A stretch of DNA of 59,014 nucleotides, taken from Amoebophrya sp. A120. Lineage: Eukaryota; Sar; Dinophyceae; Syndiniales; Amoebophryaceae. The notes beneath the pieces were generated by a model that was given only the letters and a program-made list of their open reading frames with translations, had not been told where the DNA came from and did no database searches. Numbering within the stretch: the first letter of the stretch is position 1; every line of letters begins with the position of its first letter. This document shows, in pieces, positions 24,101 through 32,800 of the stretch. The stretch is taken from contig CAJINV010000004.1 of NCBI GenBank assembly GCA_905178155.1, positions 1,458,467-1,517,480 of the forward strand, in the 5' to 3' direction. The position numbers and the translations under genes are program-made.

Positions 24101-25730
24101 GTGGAGCCGGCGGGAAAAAGACCAGTAATGGAACATCAAGTTCGATGTTCATTCCCGCGGAGGACAAGGTGATTCTCTTCGTCCAGTGGGAGGACCTGAA
24201 GCGGAAAATTGCCAAGGCCTTCGACGAATTCGGAGTGCCGCACCTCACCCTGCAGGGCACAACGCACCAGAAGAGAATCATTTTCGATAAATTTGCGAAG
24301 GACGACAAGAAGTACCGGGTTTTGATCCTCTCGATGGAAGACGCGGCGAGCGGGGCTAACCTGACCCAAGCGAATCACGTTTTCTTGGTGCATCCGGTAT
24401 GTGGGGGAAAAAAGAATAGCATATTTCGATCTTCAGTCATCATCGTCGGGTCGTGCAGAAGGTCCTAAATCGATACCCAATTGGCTGAATATCATTGCCG
24501 ACTCAAAATCTTCAGACAGAGTCAGAAGCTAAACTATCTCTTTGCGCTGTCGCGCACTCACCTGCTCGGACAAACGTGCTTGGCAAGATAGAAAAGAAAA
24601 AGATTTCAGTCTTTGTTTGCGCATTAGAGGTGAACAATATGCTAGCTTTTTTTTCCACTTCATATCCGTTTTTCGACGCGGAATCCGAGGAAAAGTGTTT
24701 GAATTACGAGAAGCAGGCGGTCGGGCGAGTGTTGCGATACGGCCAGAAGAAGCCTGTGAATATGCCATGCTCAGCGGGAACAAAAATCTGACCTGGAACA
24801 GTGTAGCGCGGAAATTTGTCTTGCATAATGTGCCGAAGCGGAGGGTGCGCCTTTCTGCTTTGCATGACAGGTTGTGTATCATTTTGATTTTCACTGCGAG
24901 TGCGAACCCAGCGATTTGGGGTTTCATAGGTTTGCTACGCGAATCGCAAAGACGCTTTACCGAGATTATTCGCTCTCTTCATCACAAATTGATGTTCCTG
25001 TCAAGACTTTCGTTCTGTCTGAGCGCGTCATAGGGAAGATCTGGCGTTTCGTGGCGAAAAACACAATCGAGGAGGAAATCCTGGTATTAAAATGAAAAAT
25101 GCCCCCCACCCCACAAGTTGGCAGCATTTGTATTGCAAACCTTTCAAAAAGAAACATTCCCCGTCTTGCATATATCAGCATCACAAATTTTTCACGCTGA
25201 AGAGCTCAAATTTGTATTGCAAAGAGCCCAACACCAGCCGGATCTCTTATGCAAAAGATGCCTTGCGTGCCTAGATTCTGCATTAGAAAGACTCGCAGTC
25301 CTTCCATGCAAGACAAAAAGTTTTCATTTGGAAACTTTGCATCAGAAACTTTTGCACATTCTGGGGTGGGGGCATTTTTCATTGCAATACCTGGAAGACC
25401 GGCGGAAAGCGGCTTCGGCGTCGCAAGAAACGGTCCCCGATGATCTGGGTTATCAAATGTAAAAATGTCTGGGTCTGGAAGATTCTAAACTTGTGACGCT
25501 GTCTCTGGATTCTAAAAAAATTTGTATTGCATGACCAGCAAAAGGACTCCAGTTTGTGCTACGTGGAGAGGGCATGTCTCATGCGGTAGAGGCATCACAA
25601 AGGCCTCGAAAAATCTGTCATGCTAGAGCATGCATCACAGACATCACGAGTCTTCCAAAATATGCAACACAAACCTGGCAAGCTTCCAGACCCAGACATT
25701 TTTCCATTTGATATGGGTGCTGGTGAGTAG
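12178..25730 (+). CDS. SNF2-family helicase/ATPase with embedded RING finger (Rad5/SHPRH type), 28 exons
   Basis: Exons: 12178-12967, 13241-13419, 13704-13869, 14134-15063, 15332-15367, 15698-15728, 15918-16713, 16981-17020, 17242-17408, 17604-17828, 18139-18354, 18658-19528, 19797-19833, 20097-20174, 20350-20566, 20763-20911, 21156-21516, 21784-21823, 22061-22218, 22433-22675, 22831-22899, 23142-23205, 23507-23646, 23920-24397, 24670-24760, 25005-25084, 25395-25450, 25719-25730. Sum 6720 nt, 2239 aa. Motifs: LRPEQMRELQWMK before lobe 1; Walker A ILNDQLGYGKTCL (~1180-1192); TLVVMPPHLLAQWFEEI; DELH (~1507-1510); ALSGTLPLQN (~1612-1621). RING: C1929, C1932, C1945, H1947, C1950, C1953, C1970, C1974. 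Lobe 2: VILFVQW (~2085), ASGANLTQANHV, QAVGRVLRYGQ (~2176-2186), RFVAKNTIEEEI. A RING inserted between helicase lobes typifies Rad5, HLTF and SHPRH, which remodel or ubiquitinate chromatin/PCNA; the role here is inferred. Ser/Ala/Asn-rich inserts enlarge it. No HIRAN domain noticed. Confidence 0.9.
12968..13235. mobile_element. Introner, family A
   Basis: TIR TATCAAATGCAAAAATGTCT; perfect TSD cctgc at 12963-12967 and 13236-13240. Phase 1; joined exon reads YYLRTLYKSEIESG. Interior nearly identical in sequence and orientation to 53953-54214. Confidence 0.93.
13420..13698. mobile_element. Introner, family B
   Basis: TIR TATCCTATGTAAAAACGTCC with mirror GACGTTTTTACACAGGATA; perfect TSD ggact at 13415-13419 and 13699-13703. 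Phase 0. Confidence 0.92.
13870..14128. mobile_element. Introner, family A
   Basis: Ends TATTAAATGCAAAAATGTCT / ACATTTTTGTAATCCATA; perfect TSD tggca at 13865-13869 and 14129-14133. It is open in the gene frame, so it would add 88 residues if retained. Joined exon reads HFGNQEDYG. Confidence 0.9.
15064..15326. mobile_element. Introner, family A
   Basis: TIR TATGCATTGCAAATATGTCT; perfect TSD ggtga at 15059-15063 and 15327-15331. Phase 1; joined exon reads VPVTGFSPHVLF. Confidence 0.92.
15368..15692. mobile_element. Introner, family C
   Basis: TIR TATTGTGAGGAAAAATCCCC with CCTCCCCAT and its mirror ATGTGGGGAGGGGGGATC; perfect TSD catct at 15363-15367 and 15693-15697. Flanks exons of only 36 and 31 nt. 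Confidence 0.92.
15729..15912. mobile_element. Introner, family D
   Basis: Ends TATGCAGTGCAAAAGCATCG and CGATGGTTTTTCAATGCATA; perfect TSD ccgtg at 15724-15728 and 15913-15917. Phase 2; joined exon reads FEPWLKEQN. Confidence 0.9.
16714..16975. mobile_element. Introner, family A
   Basis: TIR TATCAAATGTAAAAGTGTCT; perfect TSD tggag at 16709-16713 and 16976-16980. Phase 0, just after the LRPEQ helicase start motif. Confidence 0.92.
17021..17236. mobile_element. Introner, family F
   Basis: Ends TATCAGAGAAGTACACAAGA (then CTCCCCCTCTCCCTC) and GTTGTGCACTCGCATA; perfect TSD tcagt at 17016-17020 and 17237-17241. Leaves a 40-nt exon upstream. Confidence 0.9.
17409..17603 (+). mobile_element. Introner-like intron, family G
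   Basis: Inverted ends TAAGTGTAA and TTACACTTA, then a pyrimidine tract (CTTTTTTTCTGGAT) before the downstream exon. No TAT/ATA ends and no clear TSD (ctgag / ggcag). Phase 0. Same architecture as 41253-41513. Not GT-AG at the frame-preserving boundary. Confidence 0.7.
17829..18133. mobile_element. Introner, family H, copy 1
   Basis: TIR TATTAAAATGAAAAATGCCC with GGGCATTTTTCATTGCAATA; TSD tgcag (17824-17828) / tgcaa (18134-18138). Nearly identical to 25085-25389 over its whole length and in the same orientation. Confidence 0.92.
18355..18652. mobile_element. Introner, family C, inserted in the Walker A region
   Basis: Ends TATCATGAGGAAAAATCCCC and GGAAGTTTTTCACTTTGATA; perfect TSD gtttg at 18350-18354 and 18653-18657. 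The exon before ends ...GYGKTCL; the exon after starts MIGLMDW. Confidence 0.93.
19529..19791. mobile_element. Introner, family A
   Basis: TIR TATCAAATGTAAAAATGTCT; perfect TSD ccgca at 19524-19528 and 19792-19796. Phase 1; downstream exon only 37 nt. Confidence 0.92.
19834..20091. mobile_element. Introner, family E
   Basis: Ends TATGACCCGCTCAGACGTTA and TGTAACACTTGAGCAGGTTATA; perfect TSD ccagt at 19829-19833 and 20092-20096. Precedes the exon carrying DELH. Confidence 0.92.
20175..20344. mobile_element. Introner, family I
   Basis: Ends TATCCCACAGAAAAAAGGCG and GCTTTTTTCTGTGTGATA; perfect TSD cagtc at 20170-20174 and 20345-20349. Phase 2. Related to 45112-45281 and 55247-55420. Confidence 0.92.
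20567..20757. mobile_element. Introner, unassigned family
   Basis: Ends TATCAGATGAGGAAAAGTTT and AATCTTTTTCTCTTCCATA; TSD actac (20562-20566) / acgac (20758-20762). The interior holds three copies of AAGATAGAC. Phase 0; the joined exon runs into RLGRALICLQKIR and the SGT motif. Confidence 0.75.
20912..21150. mobile_element. Introner, family A
   Basis: TIR TATCAAATGCAAAAATGTCT; perfect TSD gtgca at 20907-20911 and 21151-21155. Phase 2. Confidence 0.92.
21517..21778. mobile_element. Introner, family A
   Basis: TIR TATCAAATGCAAAAATGTCT; perfect TSD atcgg at 21512-21516 and 21779-21783. Phase 0. Confidence 0.92.
21824..22060 (+). other. Canonical GT-AG intron in the helicase gene
   Basis: Donor ACAG|GTGAAA, acceptor CAACACAG|TGAAG, 237 bp. 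Phase 1 join gives RRTITVKFFGWIQKLQDS. A competing open frame runs through 21855-22355 but cannot join the flanking exons. Confidence 0.7.
22219..22432 (+). other. Canonical GT-AG intron in the helicase gene
   Basis: Donor TTTTTG|GTATTA, acceptor AACACACAG|CGG, 214 bp, phase 0. No TIR/TSD seen. Confidence 0.75.
22676..22825. mobile_element. Introner, old copy, family D relative
   Basis: Ends TATCCAAACGCAAAAGGTCT and GACTTTTGTGAAGGTGCATA; TSD eroded (tgcgt / gttcc). The 5-bp rule still restores frame (AVRDKMFFDEM). Confidence 0.65.
22900..23136. mobile_element. Introner, family J, inside the RING finger
   Basis: Ends TATGGAGTTCTCAAATGTTA and AATGTAACGGTTGAGAACGCCATA (outer 20 shown as TAACGGTTGAGAACGCCATA); perfect TSD gcatg at 22895-22899 and 23137-23141. 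Separates the first RING cysteine pair (CEAC) from the rest. Confidence 0.9.
23206..23501. mobile_element. Introner, diverged family A relative, inside the RING finger
   Basis: Left end TATGCATTGCAAATGTATCT; right end ACTTATTTCCGATGTATA. TSD eroded (cgccg / ccttg). The 5-bp rule gives YDCAVQQCNRQQ in frame, between the CxHxxCxxC core and the last RING cysteines. Confidence 0.7.
23647..23914. mobile_element. Introner, family A
   Basis: TIR TATGCATTGCAAATATGTCT; TSD tagaa (23642-23646) / tggaa (23915-23919). Phase 0. Confidence 0.88.
24398..24664. mobile_element. Introner, family K
   Basis: Ends TATGTGGGGGAAAAAAGAAT and CTTTTTTTTCCACTTCATA; TSD tccgg (24393-24397) / tccgt (24665-24669). Phase 1 join gives FLVHPVFDAESEEK inside helicase lobe 2. 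Confidence 0.82.
24761..24999. mobile_element. Introner-like intron, degenerate
   Basis: Starts TATGCCATGCTCAGCGGG; the right end has lost the ATA terminus. TSD gtgaa (24756-24760) / gtcaa (25000-25004). Phase 2 join gives QKKPVKTFVLSER, as expected after helicase motif VI. Confidence 0.65.
25085..25389. mobile_element. Introner, family H, copy 2
   Basis: TIR TATTAAAATGAAAAATGCCC; perfect TSD cctgg at 25080-25084 and 25390-25394. Differs from 17829-18133 by only a few bases and small indels. Confidence 0.93.
25451..25713. mobile_element. Introner, family A
   Basis: TIR TATCAAATGTAAAAATGTCT; perfect TSD tgggt at 25446-25450 and 25714-25718. Leaves a terminal exon of 12 nt (Ala-Gly-Glu-stop). 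Confidence 0.92.
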
Positions 25731-26844
25731 AAACTCTCAACCACGAGCGTTGTGAGGGCGACTGCCGGGGAGGGGAGACGAAACCCGAGACGCGGCAGGA
25801 TGCTTCGACAGGCGTACAGTTTTACTTTTATCACAGAAGAAGTAGTAAGTACGATATTGACTTCTTCGACTGCCAGGGAGTCGTATCGACATGCAAGGAG
25901 CGAATTTCTGTTTTTGCAGCCATGTTGAAGTTGACACACTACATGATGGTGAAGCCAAGGACTTTGGTGGAAACACAACAAGGAGTGAACCTCTACAATC
26001 AGTCATGAATGATTCCGATTTCGAACTTTCATTTGTTTTTTTGCGCGAGCAAATTGATTGCCTGCTTCCCCCCGGAAGATCCTCGTCCAACCAAAAGTAG
26101 TGCAACCGTTTTTTAGCAACGAACTGTGCGTCGTCTCCAGCTGCTGAGCTTGTGGTGAGGTGTTGAAGCTGTGTTTACTCAAAACCAGCTACACCCACAA
26201 GAAGTGACGAGAAAATGATCTTCGAGGCAGCGACAAAAACTATTACTCAGTCATCGATCTCCTTCCTTGGCACGACTCATACATCACAACTACGTGAGCA
26301 TCAAAAATAAACTGTCGTGACAACTGGCTTTCTGCTCGTCCGTCGATGGCGTATTCGTGCAGAAATGATACTTGAACAGATTCCGTGTAGTGTGTACAAC
26401 ACCTCTGCTCGCTCCTCGTCGCACTTCGACGTTCACCAAAATCGTTTCGTAAACAACGGATTTAACAAAGTGATCGTACTGGAGCTGTCATTTCGTTCGG
26501 ACCCATCGTCGCACAACTCCGGGCAAGATTTTGACCACGTCGTTTCGATTCTAGAACCGAAGGTCATTGATGAAAGTGGTCGTCTCCGTATATGGATTGT
26601 CATACCTTACCGAAGCCAAATCATTTCATTTTTCATCCATTAATTCCATGTCAACGACAGGAATTTTCGTTTTTTTCCCCGGGGAAATAAACCAAACACC
26701 ACGTCGTCGACCTCTGTGCCTCGGTGTACAGTGTAGTTCGAAGAAAAAGCTCAAAACTAGAAACAACCTAATTAGACCAAGCAAGCCTTGTTCGCTGCTT
26801 TGTTGTACTCTGGAGGAATAAACGAGGACAAAAAACCCAAAATC
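25731..26844. other. Spacer between helicase gene and Lys/Glu-rich gene
   Basis: Only short uninformative frames. Presumably the 3' UTR of the helicase gene and the upstream region of the next gene. No introner or repeat recognised. Confidence 0.45.
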
Positions 26845-29800
26845 ATGAAGAAGTTTGCGAAGATCGGAGCGGCCGGTTCTGGCCTGCTGCCGCTGGCGGG
26901 CGAGCAAATGTTTGCGGCGGCGGTCCAGAAAGCCGGGAAGGCGACCCACGAATGGGCTGGGAGCGAGTCCTCGGCCAAGGGGTTCATGGAAGTGGATCGC
27001 GTGCGCGTGGATTCGTCCAAGGGCAAGATATGGAGGTGGAATATCACTTTCACTTTCTGCGCCAAGAACATGAATCGTTGCATCGGAGAAGATGATATGT
27101 ACTGAAGCATATTAAGTTTAACTTTATTTCTGCAAGGAATGGTAGATGTTAATCACTTTCGAGAGTGCCACTGAGAGTGCGTACTGAGAGTGCGTACTGA
27201 GTACTGATAGTTGAGAGCGCTAGCCTCCAGGCGCCTTCCGTTGGAGTTAAGATGTTTCTCCTGATCGCAACTTTTTGATTGCGGCTTACCTACACCCTGC
27301 GACCTGACTGCGGCACTTCCGACGTTCCGGCTGCCTCGAGCGCTACGGCGCGTCGAGGATGGCCGTTGACAGCGACGTCACGATGCAGGAGAGCGCAATG
27401 GCAAATGCAACGGCGTCGTCCTCCACCACGTTCCCGGCGTTCGGTGGTGCGGACGAAAACAACAGCTACACCGGCAGGAAACAAGTCTACAGTGCTACGC
27501 TCGACAGCAGTGATGTGGAGCCTGCTGGTCTGAACTGCCTCCTCCCTGGCGGATATGTACTGGGGCAGATCTTGAATCTCGGGCGGGACCCCAAGACGAA
27601 AGCAGTGACCAACGGTTTTTTCTGGGTGCAGCCCCTCCGCGCGACGAGAATCGGGGAGTGGAGATCGGAGCGGACCGAACGGGGCTGGTTCAAGGGCATC
27701 TACTCGACAATCGGCAGCGTTAAGTACGGACAGCGACCGAGCGAACTGCAGCCGGGCGCCCATGTGAAGTTTGTTATCGACACGTACAAGCGGAGGAACC
27801 CGCTCACCGGGGAGCAGCACTGGTCCTGGATTGCGCGTGACGTCCAACTCGTAACGGAAACCGGTCAGCCGCTCACCTTTGCAGAACCGACGCCCGCGCC
27901 GTGGCGTAACGCCCAGGCTTTGCAGGAGGGCGGTACGTTTCCTGCTTTAGGCGCCAACCCCGGCCGCGACAACATGCTTACGCGGGACGAGGTCCGGGTG
28001 CTCATCGACGAAGCATTGGCGGCCCGCGACGAGGAATTCGAACAGATGAAGGCCAAGGTCGAGGACCAGGGGGCGAAGATCGACGCGGCGACCTCCGGCA
28101 TCGAAGCGGCGCGGGACCACTTCTCGACCTTACAGGGACAATGTGATACGGAGTTTGCCACGCTGCGCGAGGACATGCTCACCACGCGCGAGGAATTGCA
28201 GAGGAGGGTCGGGGCTTGTGAGAACCACATCGAGGGGTTCAAGGTCGAAGTTAACGCCCAGCTCCAGGCCATGATGCAGTCGATACAGACAGGGATGAGT
28301 CAGGTAATAAATGTTTGTAACGCACTCCGCAATCCATCGCTCGAGCCGGCGAGGCCTCCGCCTACGAATGTGGAGGTGGTCACCGAGCAGAAGAGCCAGA
28401 ATAACGAGGTGGCCAATCACGACATCGTGCTCGATCCATCTCTAGTTCGAGTTGCGGGTCGCAAAGCCTACAAGACCTCACTCTCCTCGACCGGAAGCAC
28501 GTACGCAGCAAATATGACGAACACCTATGGCAATGGCGCTAAGTACTTCCCTATCCATGCGCATCACGATCTTCATGACTCCTCTAAAATCACAGATATC
28601 GCTGTTCGGGAAGAAAGGCGCTACGCTGGGCATGAAGGGAGCGGTGGGCGGACCGGTGGGAGCCCAGGCCTCGGCAGCGACGGCAGCCCCGCCACAACTC
28701 GTAGTACCGCCGCAGGAACCGAGGCCGGGAAGCGAGCAAGCAGCGGATCTGGACACCGGTCCCCCCGCTTCAAAGCGGCAGCGGGACGACGGTGTGGACA
28801 AGAACACGGAGGATTCGCGCGCGAAGCGGACGGTGCCGGTGCTGGGATCGGGAGCGGCGGCTGCCGCAGCATCGATGGCTGCTGGCGCTACGGCGACGGC
28901 GTCCCGCTAGGCGGAGTTGTGGTCGACTTTCTCATTGTTCTCTTCTGCCTCATTACTTGGAGCTGGGTCACCACCTTTCACCTTCTCGCGCCCTTGATCC
29001 AGCTGCTCACCCTGCCCTCCGTTTATGATTTCGCTCGACATCTTTTTTATCACCGGAAATTGCTCTACAACGTTCTCAGCGACATCTACAGTTTTGGAAC
29101 CGAAGCAGTCAAAATTTGTGCAAGATCTTCTACATGCACATCTCCAGTAGTTTTCTCACGAGCAGTATTTTTTCAACCCGGCATTACCGACCCAGATCGG
29201 AGATCTCGCAACTGCATCCCGAAGGGAGTTGTATTTTTTCAGCACGGCGCGGAGACAAAGGGCTCCAGCACCTGCGCAGACGGATTTGCGGGCTTTCTCT
29301 TACGCACCGGGGCCGCTTGCTGCATTGTGGCGGCGCTTGAATTGAAGATAAAGATGAGCTACTTTGTTGGAATCGCGAACACATCACTGAAGCACTGTGG
29401 CCGTTTTTTGACGAATGTTTGGAAGAAATGCAGCACTCTGTTTCGCTCGTCTCTCGGAAAAGCAAAGAAGAAGTGCCTACGGAAGAATAAGTTGTTTGAA
29501 ATTCGCCGCGCAAATAGAAGTTCCTGTGTTCGACATGCTGTGAAGGTCGTCGTCGGTCTTGCGAGTGAGGGGATAGCAATGCAGCCGTCCAGCAGTGGCG
29601 GTGGCTTTCGGGTCTCGAAGTACAGCTTGCGGCTTACGAGTGGGCGCGCTTCCCGTCCAGCCGACTACGCAGCGGAGATACGGCCCTCCTACGCGGAAAC
29701 TGTTCTTGCTAGCCGCCAAGCACGACAAGCAAGGAAAGCCGCAGCAGGCTCGGCAGCAGATGCGGACGCGGGGACTGAGGCGAGGGCGGGCCCTACCCCG

Positions 29801-32800
29801 CAGGACAACAAGAAGAAGGTGAACAGCGGGAAGACCTGTGACTACTCCCGTTTTGCGCACAAGCCTTGTGCCGACTACAACGTATTCAATGTGGGGCAGG
29901 CGGGCGACTGCGACAGCATAGAAATCACGACGCAAAATGTGCGGGAGGCGGTGATAGGGGTCGACGCTCGTGACCGCATTCTGCAAAACGCCCCGGAGCG
30001 GTTCGGGGTCATCGCCCTCTCGGAGACACGGTGGGGCAAGTCGGGGTGCGGGCTTGTCGGTGTCAAGCGCCTAAACGGGGAGATCATGCGGGAAGTCGGA
30101 GCAGCAAATGATGGCGCAGATTCCTGCCCCGACCACCCCCCGCCCTGTTTCGCTGCGACGAAGGACTACGTGACGCGGGGGCGGGGATACATTGCCTGCC
30201 TTGGACCGGGCGCAGGCATTGCAGTCCGCGGTGGGCCGGTGCTCGATGAGCTCACCAGGTTGACCGACGAAGACCTCGCAGAAAAATTCGAAGTACGGGA
30301 GCGAACTTGCACGGGGTTTTTCCGCAACTTCACGCTGTTCAGCGCCTACGCACCCGCTAATGCTGACCCCGCTGACGTTTCAGCCTACCTGCGGGACCTT
30401 GGCAGGTACGTACGCCGTACGCTGCGGCGGAAGGGCCGCCGCGACCTTCCGTTCTTCATCGCGGGGGACCTGAACTGCCATGTTGGGGCCGAGGTTTCCG
30501 GGTTTGCGGTCGGGGAGCACGCATGTACGACGAAGGCCACAAGCCCCAAGGGGCACGCGCTGCTGCGGTTCTTGTCCAAGAACAACCTCCGCCTCGTTGA
30601 TTCGTTCTTCGAGATTGGCGACAACGGCGACGACCGCTTTACCTTTTTTCGGGGGGAGCAGCGATCCGAGGTTGACGGCTTCATCACGGCTGGCCGCTTC
30701 TTGGGGCGGGTCCAGAAGATTGAGCGGTGCGAAGTTCTACGCGACGAGACTACGCTACGGGAAGATGGCACAACAGCGCTGGACCACTACGGGAAGACCA
30801 TCACGCTCGCGGTTCCCCGGGTTGACGTAGAGCACGGGGCGACGGGGCAAACACGGAAAGGGCAGAAATGGGTCGGGGTTGTCCCGATCACGCCGGAGAT
30901 ACGGACCTTCTTCTCCGACCAGGTGCTGTCCACCCTGCGTTCCCAGACCGCTGCCAGCCAGTCCCCCGCCGACGGTAGTGAGGAAGCACCCACTGATCCT
31001 GACGGCGATGCGCCTTCGGGCCTGCAAAAGTTTCTGGAGGCGATGTCGGAGTCAGAGGCAGTTTTGATGGAAACTGGGCAGGAGCGGGCTCTCCGCATTC
31101 GGGCCGACAAGAAAGAGCAGAAGCGCATCCGCGAAGAATGCGCCCCTGCTGCTGCAGCTGCTCCAGCGGGCTGCCCATCGAAGCTCCGGGCGCTTTGGGC
31201 GCACATCGGAGGGTGCAAGAAGCAGCGGGGTCCGTCGACTGCGCCGGGCGGCTGGGCGGATTTCTACCTCACGCAGGTCGTCGCGAAGGCACATCCGCAC
31301 TGCAGTTTCGACGCCACAGAGTATGTTGACCCGCTTCCGCCGAGCTGTGTGCAAGACCTTGATCGGCCAATCGACCTCGCCGAGTGGCGGAAGGCGCTGA
31401 AGGAGGTGCGGCCGGGGAACGACTCCCAATCCTGGTCGAAGCAGGTCTTCGACGCGCTGGACGACACTTGCACGCAGATCTTTTTAGACGAACTGAACTG
31501 CGAGCTTGCGGCCGGGTGGGGCCTCCAACGCGTCGATCGCAAGTACCGGCGGGCCAGGATCACGCTACAACACAAATCGGGAGACAGGACTAAACTCACG
31601 AATTATCGTGGGATATCGGCGGTTCCGACGGTGACAAAAGTGCTCGCGCACTGCCTCACGAAGCGGCTTCAGGCCGTCATCGTCAAGCACGGCCTGATAG
31701 ATCCCGAAAATTTCGGGTTTGTTCCCGGGAGAAACGCAAGCGACGCCCTGGTGCTCTTCCGGCGCATGCTTGAGGATGCTCGCGACTTCCAGAGTCATGA
31801 ACAGTATGCGGTCCCCTGGGGGCTGTTTCTTGATTTAAGGAAGGCATTCCCATCATTGAGCTGGGAATGTGTCACGTCGGTCAGCGATCGGCTCGGGATT
31901 TCGCAAACACGCACCTGGGCAGGGTTGTCGGCCTGCCACCGCGACGTATGGTGCCAGGAAGCGCGCGAGCAGGAAGATTTTATTCTTCCGATTGGACTCC
32001 AAGAGGGTTGTCCGTCAAGTCCTTGCATGTTTACACTCACGTATGCAGTGGTATCCGAATCGATGCGGCGCGCGCGGGCAGTAATTCCACCGGAGCAGAA
32101 GAACCTCGACAATGCGGGCCTTTTGTTGCGCTACCCCACGGACAGTTCCTACGCGGCAACAGAAAAGGAGAAGCTGGAGAATTTGCTGAGGGCGTCGCAG
32201 GCGAGCAAGCGGGGCGAGAGACGGGTCGGCAGCGGGAAGTTCGCCGACGACACCAACCTGGTTGGCGAATCGTTAGGAGGGCAGCCCAATGCGGACGTGA
32301 TCCAGGCCACACTGGATGTTTTGGCATCTGCGCAGATGGAGGAGAACCTCTCGAAACGTGAGATGGGGCCGCTGGCGGAGCAGATCTGCAAGTTTCTCGG
32401 AGTGTACTTGTGCGACTCCCGTGACATGCAGCAACGGATCAACAGGGGGTGGCGGGCGTACTACGGCGCGCAGCGCTTACTGGTCGGGTTCGGCAGGTTG
32501 TCCGCGAAGCAGCGCCGCGCGATTCTCGTATCGCTCGTTCGGGGGACAATGTTGTACGGCGCAAACGGCAGGAACTTTTCTTCGAGTGAGCTCGCAACGC
32601 TGCAAAAAGAGGAGAGTGCGATACTGCGCCGCGTCTTCAACACGTGCCGGCCGCAGATGGAGGCCGAAAATTTGTCCCACCACACGCTCCGCCGCCACTT
32701 GGAGCTTGCGCCGATCTCTGCCGAGATTGCGTTTGCACGTCTTGCACACGGTGGCCACCTGCTACGGCGGGACCCCTCGTTTTTACCCCGACAGGCCTTC

